From UBA5364 sp050259235 (GTDB lineage: Bacteria > Bacillota_I > Bacilli_A > RF39 > UBA660), in assembly GCA_050259235.1 (NCBI GenBank), contig JBLNAG010000006.1, forward strand, positions 8,691 to 72,690: 64,000 nt of DNA, given 5' to 3'. The stretch's first letter is position 1; every line of letters begins with the position of its first letter. The translations under genes and the position numbers were made by a program. The notes beneath the pieces were generated by a model. That model was not told where the DNA came from, searched no databases, and worked only from the letters and a program-made list of their open reading frames with translations. Below are positions 40,522 to 50,064 of the stretch, one piece after another.

Positions 40522-41904
40522 TTATTTATTTATTTCAATACTGAAATATTTAACATTATTAAAATCAAAATCTTCAACTAATTCTTTAGTATCAAAATCA
40601 GTATCTGCATCAATTTGAAAATATGAATTACCTTTTACATTTTTTGATGAAATAGTAGTTTTGGACAATGGCTTCTTATTTTCATCATAAGTTGTTAGAG
40701 TACCAGTTAAACTTCTATTTGAATCATTTAAATGGCGAACATTAATTGAGAACTCTAATGCTGTTGAATTTTCATCAATATTATCAGCTGTTGCTACAAT
40801 ACGCCATCCATCATTAACAATGATTGCAGATTTATCAATAGCTTTAATTTCACCATTACCGATGCTTTTATTATATTCCTTACTATCACCATTACATGTA
40901 TAACCTATAACTAATGCTTGTTCTTTTACTTCATCATAAGATCCGTTTTGTTCTACTTCGAAACCTGACTCTGTTATCTGTGTAGCATCCATTTCCATGC
41001 TAATTGTATAAGCTAATTTTTGATCATTAGGTTCAATATTCATTGTAATACCAAACATAGAAGCAAAAGCTAATCCCATTTGAGCGCTTTGCTTACTTGT
41101 CTTATATTCTTCTTCATCGGTAAATTCCATCTTACTTTCCATTTTAACCGAAGCTACTGTTGCTTTATCATCAGAGAAAACATATGATAATTTTTCACTG
41201 ACAATACCATTTGATTCGTTATCATTATATTTAATTGTACATACTAATTCATTTTCAGCAAATTGTGGTGTTTCATTAATTCCATTACTTGTATTGTTAT
41301 TTACTGGTTGTGCAGTTTTGAATATTTCATCTTTAAAATAATAAAGAGCTGCAGCTATAGCCAATATTAATAAAATAATAGCAAGAACAATAACCATCCT
41401 AGATCCTTTTTTTCGTGAAGGTCTAACAGGTGTAGTTGTTTCAAAAGGACCTTGTGTAGTAACTACACTAGGAGTAACATCTGGAGTTGGAGTTGGATTA
41501 TGATGTTTTAATTCAAAAGAAAATTCAATTTCTTCTGGAACTTTTACATTGAAGAATTTACTAAAATCAGTATTCTTTTTATCGAAAGTATGATAACTAA
41601 CAATATCTATTCTTTCAATATTATCAACAGGATATGTGACAATCTCATTACTTGATCCAGTTGCAAACAAATTCTCCATTATTGGCTTAATTCTTAACCA
41701 TTCATCATCCGATTCCATTTTAAAAACAATTATTTTATCACCAATTATTGATACATATCCTAAATTAATTGTTGATAAATCTAATCCTTTTCCACTATAG
41801 TTAATAAAACAAATATATTTTTTATCATGATTAACTAAAGAAAAATAACGTATAACTTTTGCCTTATTTTCAGTCCCAGCAATTTTAACTATTTTACTAT
41901 CCAT
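40522..41904 (-). CDS. Single-pass membrane protein with Thr/Pro linker, unknown
   Basis: A 460-residue protein: a cytoplasmic N-terminal domain (1 to about 130), a Thr/Pro linker (about 132-165, NPTPTPDVTPS), basic residues, one membrane segment (about 168-190) and an external domain of about 265 residues with beta-type patterns (ELVCTIKYNDNESNG, LEFSINVRHLND). The N-terminal domain segment YVSIIGDKIIVFKMESDDEWLRIKPIM is faintly like DUF1292, a weak match. No EssB-like kinase fold is visible. GGGATGATA precedes the ATG. Confidence 0.6.
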   Translation of the reverse strand: MDSKIVKIAGTENKAKVIRYFSLVNHDKKYICFINYSGKGLDLSTINLGYVSIIGDKIIVFKMESDDEWLRIKPIMENLFATGSSNEIVTYPVDNIERIDIVSYHTFDKKNTDFSKFFNVKVPEEIEFSFELKHHNPTPTPDVTPSVVTTQGPFETTTPVRPSRKKGSRMVIVLAIILLILAIAAALYYFKDEIFKTAQPVNNNTSNGINETPQFAENELVCTIKYNDNESNGIVSEKLSYVFSDDKATVASVKMESKMEFTDEEEYKTSKQSAQMGLAFASMFGITMNIEPNDQKLAYTISMEMDATQITESGFEVEQNGSYDEVKEQALVIGYTCNGDSKEYNKSIGNGEIKAIDKSAIIVNDGWRIVATADNIDENSTALEFSINVRHLNDSNRSLTGTLTTYDENKKPLSKTTISSKNVKGNSYFQIDADTDFDTKELVEDFDFNNVKYFSIEINK

Positions 41905-41995
41905 ATGGTATCATCCCTATTCTCATATAGATTTTATCATAGAAATTATGGATAGTAAACCAAAATGAATAAAATAATTTATTAATTGACAGTTG

Positions 41996-42024
41996 TTGTT
42001 TTTATAATTTTTAGATGGTATAAT
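41996..42024 (+). promoter_or_regulatory. SigA-type promoter with extended -10
   Basis: TTGTTT (41996-42001), 17-base spacer, TATAAT (42019-42024) preceded by TGG. Confidence 0.6.
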
Positions 42025-42046
42025 TAATATGTTAAAGGATGGTAAT

Positions 42047-42313
42047 ATGGAAACATTAAATAAATTTGTTACTGATTCTAAAGATATTGATGTATATTTT
42101 GATATTTTTAATGATCAAAATCCCCCTAAAGAGGCTATTGATTATTTTCAATTTCATTATGAAAAGAACTTTAGTGGTGGAGCTAATGTGCTAGATGATA
42201 TAAGAGATAATTTAAGCAAAATGGGATATGAAAACATCGTTAAAAGGACAGATGTTGAATTCACTGAATATATCGAAAATAGTTTATATGGTAATGAAAA
42301 GGATATGAGATAA
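42047..42313 (+). CDS. Small acidic protein, unknown
   Basis: An 88-residue acidic protein (METLNKFVTDSKDIDVYFDIFNDQNPP...). The ATG at 42047 is preferred over 42029 because AAAGGATGG lies between them. Promoter and terminator support it. No family recognised. Confidence 0.58.
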   Translation: METLNKFVTDSKDIDVYFDIFNDQNPPKEAIDYFQFHYEKNFSGGANVLDDIRDNLSKMGYENIVKRTDVEFTEYIENSLYGNEKDMR

Positions 42314-42325
42314 TATCCTTTTTTT
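42297..42325 (+). terminator. Terminator of the small acidic protein gene
   Basis: AAAAGGATAT pairs exactly with ATATCCTTTT around a 6-base loop, followed by T-run; the stop codon is in the loop. Confidence 0.85.
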
Positions 42326-42383
42326 GTCGAATAGATATAATTCTAATATCATTTAATCCTAATATATTTTTTTAGGAGGGCAT

Positions 42384-44930
42384 ATGAAAGGATTAAATGA
42401 TAAAGAGGTAGTTGAAAGTAGAAAGAAATTTGGTTCTAACGAAATAAAAAATAAAAAAAGAAATACTTTTTTAGGATTATTAATTGAATCATTAGGTGAT
42501 CCAATAATTCGTATTTTATTGATAGCATTAGGAATAAAAACAGTCTTTTTATTAAAAGAATTTGATTGGTACGAAACAATAGGAATTGTAATTGCTATCT
42601 TTTTAGCATCTTTTATATCTAGCATTTCAGAATATGGTAGTGAAAAAGCCTTTGATAAATTACAAGAAGAATCTTCCAAAATAAGATGCCGGGTTAAAAG
42701 AAATAATAAAATTATTGAGATAAAAATAGATGAGGTAGTAGTGAATGATATTGTAATACTAGAGTCTGGGGATAAAATCCCGGCTGATGGTATTATTATT
42801 GAAGGAAATATTAGTGTTGATGAATCATCATTAAATGGTGAAACAAAAGAAATATATAAATATAGAAGCGATACTGTTTTTAGAGGGACAGTCGTATATA
42901 GTAATTATGCTTTAATGAAAGTAAATCATGTTGGTAGTGATACTTTTTATGGCAAACTTGCTGAAGAAATACAAGAAAAACAAGCAGATAGTCCATTAAA
43001 AATAAGATTACGAAAATTAGCACAGTTAATAAGTAAATGTGGATATGTTGGAGCTTTTTTGGTTAGTTTTTCTTATCTTTTTTCAGTTATTGTTATTGAT
43101 AATGGTTTTGTATTGAGCAAAATAACTGAAACAATAACTAATCCAACTGAAATTATGGGACATATTTTATATGCGCTTACTTTAAGTGTAACAATAATTG
43201 TAGTTGCAGTCCCAGAAGGTTTGCCAATGATGATTACCCTCGTATTATCATCTAATATGAAAAAAATGTTAAAAAGAAATATATTAGTTCGTAAATTAGT
43301 AGGAATAGAAACAGCGGGTAGTTTAAATATTTTATTTACGGATAAAACTGGTACCTTGACTAAAGGAAAACTTGAAGTTGTAGAATTTGTTAGTGGATTA
43401 TTAAAGCATTATAAGAATATTGAGGAAGTTAAGAAGACGAGTTTGTATGATGTTACTAAGTTATCAATGGCTGGAAATAATGCTAGTAGTTTTGAAGATG
43501 GTATTCCAATAGGTGGAAATATAACTGATAGAGCTTTATTATCTTTTATTAAGACAGATGTATTGGTAACAAAAACTAAAACAGTTTCTTTTGATAGCAA
43601 AAATAAATATTCAATTACTACTATTAATGATGTTAATTATATCAAAGGGGCTCCTGAGAAAATATTACCTTTTTGTACAAGTTATTATGATGAAGATGGT
43701 AGAGTAAGAACGTTATTTAGCAAAAAAGAAATAAATAAGTTTGTTGAAGAAAAAACAAAACAAGGAATAAGAGTGTTAGTAATGGGAACTTATACTACAA
43801 AAAAGGTAGTCACTTTAGTTGGTTTAGTATTAATCAAAGATGAATTAAGGGATGATGCAATAAGTGCGGTACAAATGGTCAAAAATGCTCATATTCAAAT
43901 TGTTATGATAACTGGAGATAATAAGGACACTGCTTATAATATTGGTAAAGAAGTAGGATTAATTGAAAATAGTGATGATATTGTTTTAACTAGTGATGAA
44001 TTAGATCAATTGACTGATGAAGAAATATGCGAAATATTACCTAAACTTAGAATTGTAGCAAGGGCTTTACCAACTGATAAAAGTAGATTAGTTAGAATTT
44101 GTCAGTCATTAGATTTAGTTGTTGGAATGACTGGTGATGGAGTTAATGATGCTCCTGCTATAAAGAAAGCTGATGTTGGTTTTGGTATGGGAAGTGGTAC
44201 TGAAGTTGCAAAAGAAGCAAGTGATATTGTCATATTAGATGATAGTATTATGTCAATTGTTTCATCAATATTATTTGGAAGAACAATTTTTAAAAGTATC
44301 AGAAAATTTATTATATTTCAATTAACTGTTAATTTATGTGCAGTAAGTTTATCAATAATTGGTCCCTTTATTGGAGTTGATACACCAGTTACTGTTATTC
44401 AAATGCTATGGATAAACATGGTTATGGATACTTTAGCAGGATTAGCTTTTTCTTATGAACCACCACTAAAAGAATATATGAAGGAATATCCTAAGAAAAA
44501 GGATGAATTAATTATTAATGATTATATGATGGGAGAAATTCTATTCACAGGTATATATTCATCGTTATTATGTGTTTTATTTTTGAAATCATCTTTTCTT
44601 CATTCATTCTTTAGAATTAATGATATTTATATAATGACTGCCTTCTTTGGATTATTTATTTTTATTGGAATATTTAATAGTTTTAACGCTAGAACACATC
44701 GCCTTAATATTTTGGCTAATCTTTTTAAAAACAAAATTTTTATTATGGTACTTTCTTTTATTGTTATTGTTCAATTGCTTTTAATATATTATGGAGGAAC
44801 GTTATTTAGGACATCTGGTTTAACAATAAAAGAACTATTTATTATGATATTACTAGCTTCTACTGTAATCCCTATAGATTTTTTAAGAAAAACTATTTTA
44901 AGGCATAGGGGAGAAATTGGTGGAGTATAA
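42384..44930 (+). CDS. Calcium-translocating P-type ATPase (PMCA/SERCA-type)
   Basis: An 848-residue P2-type pump. Visible parts: actuator motif SLNGETKE, M4 VAVPEGLPMMITLVL with the ion-binding Glu of PEGLP, phosphorylation site DKTGTLT (Asp near 319), nucleotide-binding KGAPEKILPFC, hinge TGDGVNDAPAIKKADVG and M6 MLWINMVMDTLAGLAF with Asn and Asp that coordinate Ca2+. Likely exports Ca2+ from the cytoplasm; in sporulating cells Ca2+ pumps may also feed spore Ca-DPA, which is an inference. GGAGGGC precedes the ATG. Confidence 0.9.
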   Translation: MKGLNDKEVVESRKKFGSNEIKNKKRNTFLGLLIESLGDPIIRILLIALGIKTVFLLKEFDWYETIGIVIAIFLASFISSISEYGSEKAFDKLQEESSKIRCRVKRNNKIIEIKIDEVVVNDIVILESGDKIPADGIIIEGNISVDESSLNGETKEIYKYRSDTVFRGTVVYSNYALMKVNHVGSDTFYGKLAEEIQEKQADSPLKIRLRKLAQLISKCGYVGAFLVSFSYLFSVIVIDNGFVLSKITETITNPTEIMGHILYALTLSVTIIVVAVPEGLPMMITLVLSSNMKKMLKRNILVRKLVGIETAGSLNILFTDKTGTLTKGKLEVVEFVSGLLKHYKNIEEVKKTSLYDVTKLSMAGNNASSFEDGIPIGGNITDRALLSFIKTDVLVTKTKTVSFDSKNKYSITTINDVNYIKGAPEKILPFCTSYYDEDGRVRTLFSKKEINKFVEEKTKQGIRVLVMGTYTTKKVVTLVGLVLIKDELRDDAISAVQMVKNAHIQIVMITGDNKDTAYNIGKEVGLIENSDDIVLTSDELDQLTDEEICEILPKLRIVARALPTDKSRLVRICQSLDLVVGMTGDGVNDAPAIKKADVGFGMGSGTEVAKEASDIVILDDSIMSIVSSILFGRTIFKSIRKFIIFQLTVNLCAVSLSIIGPFIGVDTPVTVIQMLWINMVMDTLAGLAFSYEPPLKEYMKEYPKKKDELIINDYMMGEILFTGIYSSLLCVLFLKSSFLHSFFRINDIYIMTAFFGLFIFIGIFNSFNARTHRLNILANLFKNKIFIMVLSFIVIVQLLLIYYGGTLFRTSGLTIKELFIMILLASTVIPIDFLRKTILRHRGEIGGV

Positions 44931-44957
44931 AAAAAGTAAACATTGTTTACTTTTTTA
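44929..44957. terminator. Bidirectional terminator
   Basis: AAAAAAGTAAAC pairs exactly with GTTTACTTTTTT around ATT; it serves the Ca2+ pump gene (+) and the flavoprotein gene (-). Confidence 0.85.
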
Positions 44958-46320
44958 ATATACTTTGAGCAGCTATAATTCCACTTATTGAAGCTTGCAT
45001 TAATCCTCTTGTAATACCTGCTCCATCTCCAATAGCATAGACACCTTTAATGTCTGTTTCTAAGTTATTGTTGACCATTATTTTAGATGAATAGAATTTC
45101 ACTTCAACACCATAGAGGATAGTTTCTTTTCCAGAAATACCAGGACAAATATTTTCTAGTTCTTCAAATGTTTCTAGTAAAGCATTTAAAATTCTAGCAG
45201 GTAATACATAAGATAAATCACCAGGAACAGCATCTTCCAAAGTTGGTGTATAGGTTAATTTTTTCATTCTTTCTGCTGTTGATCTTTGTCCTTCTTTTAA
45301 ATCATAAAGTCTTTGAACCATTATTTTACCACCGGTAAGCATATTTCCTAATCTTGCAATATATTTACCATATTCAATTGGCTCATTAAAAGGTTCGGTG
45401 AAATGTGCTGATACTAATAGGGCAAAATTAGTGAGATTACTTTTTAATTCATGAAAACTGTGCCCATTTACACATGCTAAATTATCATCATAATTTTCTT
45501 GTGATACAAATCCACCTGGATTCATACAAAAAGTTCTAACAATATTTTCAGTTGTTTTAGATGTATTATATATTTTAAATTCGTATAATTTATTAGTAAG
45601 AGAATCAGTAATTGCTCTAGGAAGTTCTACTCTAACACCGATATCTACTTGATTATTTTTAGTCTTGATATTATTTTCTTTACATTTATCAAATAACCAT
45701 CCAGAACCACTTCTACCTACCGCAATAATTATATTATCACATTGATATTCTTTATCTTTAGTGATAATTTTTTTAATTTTATCGTCGATCTTAATATCTT
45801 GAACATCAGTATTTACTAAGACATCGACATTTTTATGACTAGCAATAAAGTCATACATCTTTTCCATTATAATAGCACTTTTCTCAGTACCTAAATGTCT
45901 AATTGGACATTTAATAAATTTAAGACCATATTTACTGCATTCATATTCAATTTTATCAGCAAATTCTTTATTATAAGCAATTTCACTATTGCCACCATAT
46001 TCTAAATAAATATTATCAACATAACGAATCATTTCATTCATTTTAGTAGTTCCTAAGTATTCTTCTAACCATCCACCAACTTCTTTAGATAGTGATAATT
46101 TACCATCAGAGAAAGCTCCAGCGCCACCAAAACCACATGAAATGTTACAAGGTTTACAAGCTACACATTGAACTGTTTTCTTTTTAGGACAACTTCTGAC
46201 TTTAATACTTCTTCCTTTATCAAACATAACAATCTTCATATTTGGATTAATTTTTAATAATTCTAAGGCACTAAAAATACCTGCAGGACCACAACCTATA
46301 ATACCAACATCGTAACTCAT
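44947..46320 (-). CDS. COG2509-type FAD-dependent dehydrogenase
   Basis: A 457-residue flavoprotein. GCGPAGIFSALELLKINP is the FAD Rossmann motif, followed by a cysteine cluster (CPKKKTVQCVACKPCNISCG) and GGAGAFSDGKLSL, the signature of uncharacterised COG2509 oxidoreductases. KGVYAIGDGAGITRGLMQASISGIIAA closes the FAD fold. The four to five cysteines may hold a metal or Fe-S centre. The substrate is unknown. GAGGTAAG precedes the ATG. Confidence 0.88.
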   Translation of the reverse strand: MSYDVGIIGCGPAGIFSALELLKINPNMKIVMFDKGRSIKVRSCPKKKTVQCVACKPCNISCGFGGAGAFSDGKLSLSKEVGGWLEEYLGTTKMNEMIRYVDNIYLEYGGNSEIAYNKEFADKIEYECSKYGLKFIKCPIRHLGTEKSAIIMEKMYDFIASHKNVDVLVNTDVQDIKIDDKIKKIITKDKEYQCDNIIIAVGRSGSGWLFDKCKENNIKTKNNQVDIGVRVELPRAITDSLTNKLYEFKIYNTSKTTENIVRTFCMNPGGFVSQENYDDNLACVNGHSFHELKSNLTNFALLVSAHFTEPFNEPIEYGKYIARLGNMLTGGKIMVQRLYDLKEGQRSTAERMKKLTYTPTLEDAVPGDLSYVLPARILNALLETFEELENICPGISGKETILYGVEVKFYSSKIMVNNNLETDIKGVYAIGDGAGITRGLMQASISGIIAAQSILKK

Positions 46321-46379
46321 TTTTCTTACCTCATTTCCATAAATATTTTAACACAAAAAGATTAAAATGTCTTTTTATT

Positions 46380-46398
46380 TTTACCATAATATGGTAAA
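46380..46398. promoter_or_regulatory. 19-bp palindrome overlapping the prs promoter
   Basis: TTTACCATA-A-TATGGTAAA has perfect 9-base arms, and its right arm forms the extended -10 TGGTAAAAT (46392-46400). It looks like an operator for a dimeric repressor. A related inverted repeat lies in the promoter at 11380-11394. Confidence 0.5.
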
Positions 46399-46433
46399 AT
46401 AATGTTACTAAGGGATTTTGGAGGTAATATGTT

Positions 46434-47525
46434 ATGGATAATGGAAATTTAAAGTTAATTGTTTTAGGTAATTGTAGAGAATTAGGAGAAAAAGTAAACA
46501 AAAATATTGCTCAAATGAGAAATGAAGAATCTAATTATATTATACCAATCAAAGAAACGCGCTTTAACAATGGTGAAGGAAAAGTGGAAATTCTAGAATC
46601 AATAAGGGAAAAAGACGTTTTTATTTTGTCTGATATTGGAAATCATAGTTGTACTTATCGTATGTTTGGCTATGAAAATCATATGGGACCTGATGAACAT
46701 TTTCAAGATATCAAGAGAGTTATATATGCTATGAGAGGGCATACTTCAAATATTACTGTTGTTATGCCATTATTATATGAGTCAAGACAACATCGTAGGA
46801 AAGGTCGTGAATCATTAGATTGTGCTAACGGTTTACAAGAATTAATTGGTTTGGGTGTTAAAAATATTTTAACTTTTGATGTTCATGATGTTGGTATTCA
46901 AAATGCTGTTCCGCTAAAGTCATTTGAAAATATTTATCCAACTAATACTATCATAAGTGGATTTGTTGAAAGAGAAAATATTGATTTTAGAAATTTAGTT
47001 ATTATCAGTCCAGATACTGGGGCAATTGATAGAGCTAAATTTTATGCTAATATTTTTAAAGCAGATTTAGGAATGTTTTATAAAAGTAGAGATTTAACTA
47101 AAATAGAAAATGGAAAGAATCCAATTAAGGAACATAAATATATCGGGGACGATGTTGCAGGTAAAAATGTTATAGTTGTAGATGATATTATTGCATCAGG
47201 AGATTCAATGTTAGATGTTGCTAGAAAATTAAAAAGTTTAGGGGCAGCAACTGTCTACATGATTTCAACATTTGCTCTATTTACTGAAGGATATGAAAAG
47301 TTTGCTCAAGCTTATAAAGATGGTGAATTTGATAAAATATATTCTACTAATTTAAGTTATGTACCCGAATGCGTTAAGAGTGCATCATGGTTTGAAGAAG
47401 TTGATTGTTCACATCAAATTGCTGAAATAATTCATGCTTTAAATTGCCAAAAATCAATTACTCCACTAATGAATGGAAAACAAAAAGTTATTGAAAAAAT
47501 CGATCAAAAGAAAAGTAATGCATAA
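46434..47525 (+). CDS. prs: Ribose-phosphate pyrophosphokinase (PRPP synthetase), long form
   Basis: A 363-residue enzyme. ETRFNNGEGKVEI is a variant of the phosphate-binding start, YESRQHRRKGRESLDCANGLQELIGLGVKNILTFDVHD carries the catalytic and ATP-binding residues, and VIVVDDIIASGDSM is the PRPP loop. It is longer than the common 315-residue bacterial enzyme, with inserts near residues 65-80 and a C-terminal tail. Makes PRPP for nucleotide synthesis. The ATG at 46429 in another frame closes after seven codons; ATG 46434 with GGAGGT is the start. Confidence 0.88.
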   Translation: MDNGNLKLIVLGNCRELGEKVNKNIAQMRNEESNYIIPIKETRFNNGEGKVEILESIREKDVFILSDIGNHSCTYRMFGYENHMGPDEHFQDIKRVIYAMRGHTSNITVVMPLLYESRQHRRKGRESLDCANGLQELIGLGVKNILTFDVHDVGIQNAVPLKSFENIYPTNTIISGFVERENIDFRNLVIISPDTGAIDRAKFYANIFKADLGMFYKSRDLTKIENGKNPIKEHKYIGDDVAGKNVIVVDDIIASGDSMLDVARKLKSLGAATVYMISTFALFTEGYEKFAQAYKDGEFDKIYSTNLSYVPECVKSASWFEEVDCSHQIAEIIHALNCQKSITPLMNGKQKVIEKIDQKKSNA

Positions 47526-47540
47526 ACATTACTTTTTTTT
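47511..47540 (+). terminator. Terminator of prs
   Basis: AAAAGTAATG pairs exactly with CATTACTTTT around a 6-base loop, followed by T-run. Confidence 0.85.
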
Positions 47541-47575
47541 TATTACATATATTTTAGTAGATATGGAGGGACAAA

Positions 47576-48370
47576 ATGATTTTAATTTTTAAAGGATTTA
47601 TAATTGGAATGGGAAAAATTATTCCGGGGGTTAGTGGAGCGATGCTAGCAATTACTCTAGGGGTATATGATAAGGGTATTTATGCTATTAGTAACTTCTT
47701 TAAAAGTATTAAAAAAAATACTATATTTTTGGGATTATTAGGTATTGGTATTATACTATCAATTGTCATATTTAGTAATTTTATTAAAATAGCACTCGAA
47801 AACTATTATCTTCCGACAATGTTACTTTTCATCGGCTTGATTGCTGGGTGCATCCCTGATGTATACAGTACTGTAAAGGGAGAAGAAAGCATTAAAAACA
47901 TTATTATTATGTCTATTCCATGTATAGTTTTGTTGTATTTAAACACCCTTAATTGGAATTTAAATGTTGATGATCCATCATTCTTTTTTCTAATTATTAT
48001 TGGAATGATTGAAGCTATTACTATTGTTATTCCAGGACTTAGTGGGACAGCAATATTAATGATGATTGGGTGCTATGAATTGGTTATTAATTCCCTAAGT
48101 ATTATTGATATTAAAATATTAATTCCGTATGGAATAGGTATTATTATAGGGATTATTCTCTTAGTAAAAATTATTGATTACCTTTTAAGCAATCATAAAG
48201 TAAAAACATATTGGGCAATTTTAGGATTTGCATTTACTTCAGTACTTATTCTTTTACTTCAAACAATGAAATTTAATTATAATATTGGAGATATTATTAT
48301 ATCTTTAATATTACTATTAATTGGATATGTAATATCGAGAATTTTTTCCGAATACAAATCTGATAACTAA
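47576..48370 (+). CDS. DUF368 membrane protein (undecaprenyl-phosphate flippase PopT type)
   Basis: A 264-residue polytopic protein with the two inverted family signatures MGKIIPGVSGAMLAITLGVYD and EAITIVIPGLSGTAILMMIGCYE. DUF368 members have been identified as undecaprenyl-phosphate translocases that return the lipid carrier for wall synthesis. It has about eight membrane segments. GGAGGGAC precedes the ATG. Confidence 0.88.
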   Translation: MILIFKGFIIGMGKIIPGVSGAMLAITLGVYDKGIYAISNFFKSIKKNTIFLGLLGIGIILSIVIFSNFIKIALENYYLPTMLLFIGLIAGCIPDVYSTVKGEESIKNIIIMSIPCIVLLYLNTLNWNLNVDDPSFFFLIIIGMIEAITIVIPGLSGTAILMMIGCYELVINSLSIIDIKILIPYGIGIIIGIILLVKIIDYLLSNHKVKTYWAILGFAFTSVLILLLQTMKFNYNIGDIIISLILLLIGYVISRIFSEYKSDN

Positions 48371-48402
48371 TAAAAAGTAATAGTGAAAAAAATATAAAAA
48401 TA

Positions 48403-48411
48403 TGTTATAAT
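48403..48411 (+). promoter_or_regulatory. Extended -10 promoter (TGTTATAAT)
   Basis: 24 bases before the SGNH hydrolase gene; no clear -35. ATATGTTATAATATAACATAT around it is nearly palindromic. Confidence 0.55.
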
Positions 48412-48434
48412 ATAACATATAACGGAGGAATACT

Positions 48435-49664
48435 ATGGTTAAAAAAAATAAAAGAAAGTTAAAGATTAGGAATATTGCCATTTTAATAATAGGAATAGTT
48501 ATTTTACTAGTTGTTGGTAAGATATTATTTACTAACCGCAGTTTTAAGGTAGAGATGAAAAATGGTGTTATGGCTGTTGGAGACGTCTATGAAAATAATT
48601 TTACTGCGACTTATAAAGGTGAGGATGTAACTGCTGATGTTACTGTTACTAATAATATTTACAATACTAGGATTGGTAAATATCAAGTAACATTCACTTA
48701 TAAACATGATGGTAATGAGTATGAAGTGGTAAAAGATATTGAAATTAAGGATACAACAAAACCTGAAATAACATTAAATAAAGGTGAAGAAATAACTGTA
48801 GTTCTAGATAATGATTATAAAGAACCAGGATATACTGCTAACGATAACTATGATGGTGATATTACTAACAAAGTGGAAATTAAAGGAAAAGTTGATATTG
48901 CTAAAGAGGGTGATTATGAGCTAGTGTATAGTGTTGCTGACAGTAGTGGTAATAAAACCAAAGTTACCCGCAAGGTTATAGTTTCTTCTAAATCACCATT
49001 AACTATGAGTATTAAAGATTTTAGTTTAGATGGATTATTTACTAATGTTTTATTAGAAGAAAGTGAAGATTTAGGCAGTGCTTATACTGATGATATGATT
49101 TTTGCTGGTGATTCAATGGCTTTATATTATGTTATTAACAAGAATATTCCAGGTAAGAGATTATGGCATAAAGAAGGAATTAATCCTGAAACTGCTTTAA
49201 CAGATACAATTTATATTAACCATATTGAAACAAATAAAACATTTATTGAAAATTTTAAAAAATATCAACCAGCTAAGGTTATTATGACTTTAGGTACAAA
49301 TAGTGTTTCTTATATGGAAGTTAATTACTTTATAACTAATTATAAAAAATTAATCAAAGGAATTAAAGAAGTTAGTCCTGATACAACATTAATTATTCAA
49401 TCAATTCCTCCAGTAGCAAAATTTGTTGATGATAAAGGTAATTTAACTAATGATAAGATAAATAAATTTAATTATTATATCTTAGAGATGTGTAGTGAAT
49501 TAGATATACCATTCTTAAATTCAGCAGAAGTATTAAAAGATTCTGATGGTTATTTAAAAGAAGGATATTATGAATTAGTTGGCGGTCAAGCTGGTATTCA
49601 TTTATCTCAAGAAGGTCAAACATTAATTTTTAAATATGCACAAAATCATGTGGTAGTAGAATAA
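48435..49664 (+). CDS. Membrane-anchored SGNH hydrolase with Ig-like (DUF5011) domains
   Basis: A 409-residue protein with one N-terminal membrane anchor (about 12-33), an Ig-like domain (about 40-105), a DUF5011 domain (DTTKPEITLNKGEE ... YELVYSVADSSGNKTKVTRKVIV) and a C-terminal SGNH/GDSL hydrolase domain: FAGDSMALYY (Ser), MTLGTNSV (Gly/Asn) and GIHLSQEG (Asp/His-type block). Likely an extracellular esterase or deacetylase acting on the wall or surface polymers. CGGAGGAA precedes the ATG. Confidence 0.85.
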   Translation: MVKKNKRKLKIRNIAILIIGIVILLVVGKILFTNRSFKVEMKNGVMAVGDVYENNFTATYKGEDVTADVTVTNNIYNTRIGKYQVTFTYKHDGNEYEVVKDIEIKDTTKPEITLNKGEEITVVLDNDYKEPGYTANDNYDGDITNKVEIKGKVDIAKEGDYELVYSVADSSGNKTKVTRKVIVSSKSPLTMSIKDFSLDGLFTNVLLEESEDLGSAYTDDMIFAGDSMALYYVINKNIPGKRLWHKEGINPETALTDTIYINHIETNKTFIENFKKYQPAKVIMTLGTNSVSYMEVNYFITNYKKLIKGIKEVSPDTTLIIQSIPPVAKFVDDKGNLTNDKINKFNYYILEMCSELDIPFLNSAEVLKDSDGYLKEGYYELVGGQAGIHLSQEGQTLIFKYAQNHVVVE

Positions 49665-49701
49665 AAATAACCCACTAGCATAAAATATACTGAGGTGAAA
49701 T

Positions 49702-50046
49702 ATGGAAAAAAAATTACCTGGTGTATTTGCTAATAAGAATATTAATAATTTAAATAATAATAACAAGGTCTATTATTCAAGTAAAGAAACAATTAGAAAT
49801 ACAGTTACTCCTAAAAAGAATAAAAAAGACGATAGATTGCCTAGTTTAATAGGGCAAAGTGTGGAACAAAAAATCAATACCATTTTTAATTCGGTAAACT
49901 ATGTTTATAAAGCAAAGGTAGAAATTACCTTAGAAGATGGCAAGGTTACGAAAAATATAATTGGTAAAAACAGTAATAGTTTAATTACAATGGAAAATGA
50001 ATTAATACCAATTAGTAAAATTATTGATATAGAATATAAAAAATAA
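49702..50046 (+). CDS. Small basic protein, unknown
   Basis: A 114-residue protein with an Asn/Lys-rich disordered N-terminal half and a small beta-type C-terminal domain (YVYKAKVEITLEDGKVTKNIIGKNSNSLITMENELIPISKIIDIEYK) that could be a short nucleic-acid or cofactor-binding barrel. It follows the SGNH gene by 37 bases without a terminator. TGAGGTGAA precedes the ATG. Confidence 0.6.
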   Translation: MEKKLPGVFANKNINNLNNNNKVYYSSKETIRNTVTPKKNKKDDRLPSLIGQSVEQKINTIFNSVNYVYKAKVEITLEDGKVTKNIIGKNSNSLITMENELIPISKIIDIEYKK

Positions 50047-50064
50047 GCAAATGCTTATTTTTTT
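50038..50064. terminator. Bidirectional terminator
   Basis: AATAAGC-AAAT-GCTTATT with A-run left and T-run right, between convergent genes. Confidence 0.8.

Noticed and set aside
40522..41904. Missing T7SS component EssB
   Set aside because: The single central membrane segment fits, but the N-terminal part shows no EssB kinase-like pattern and the gene is 11 kb from essC.
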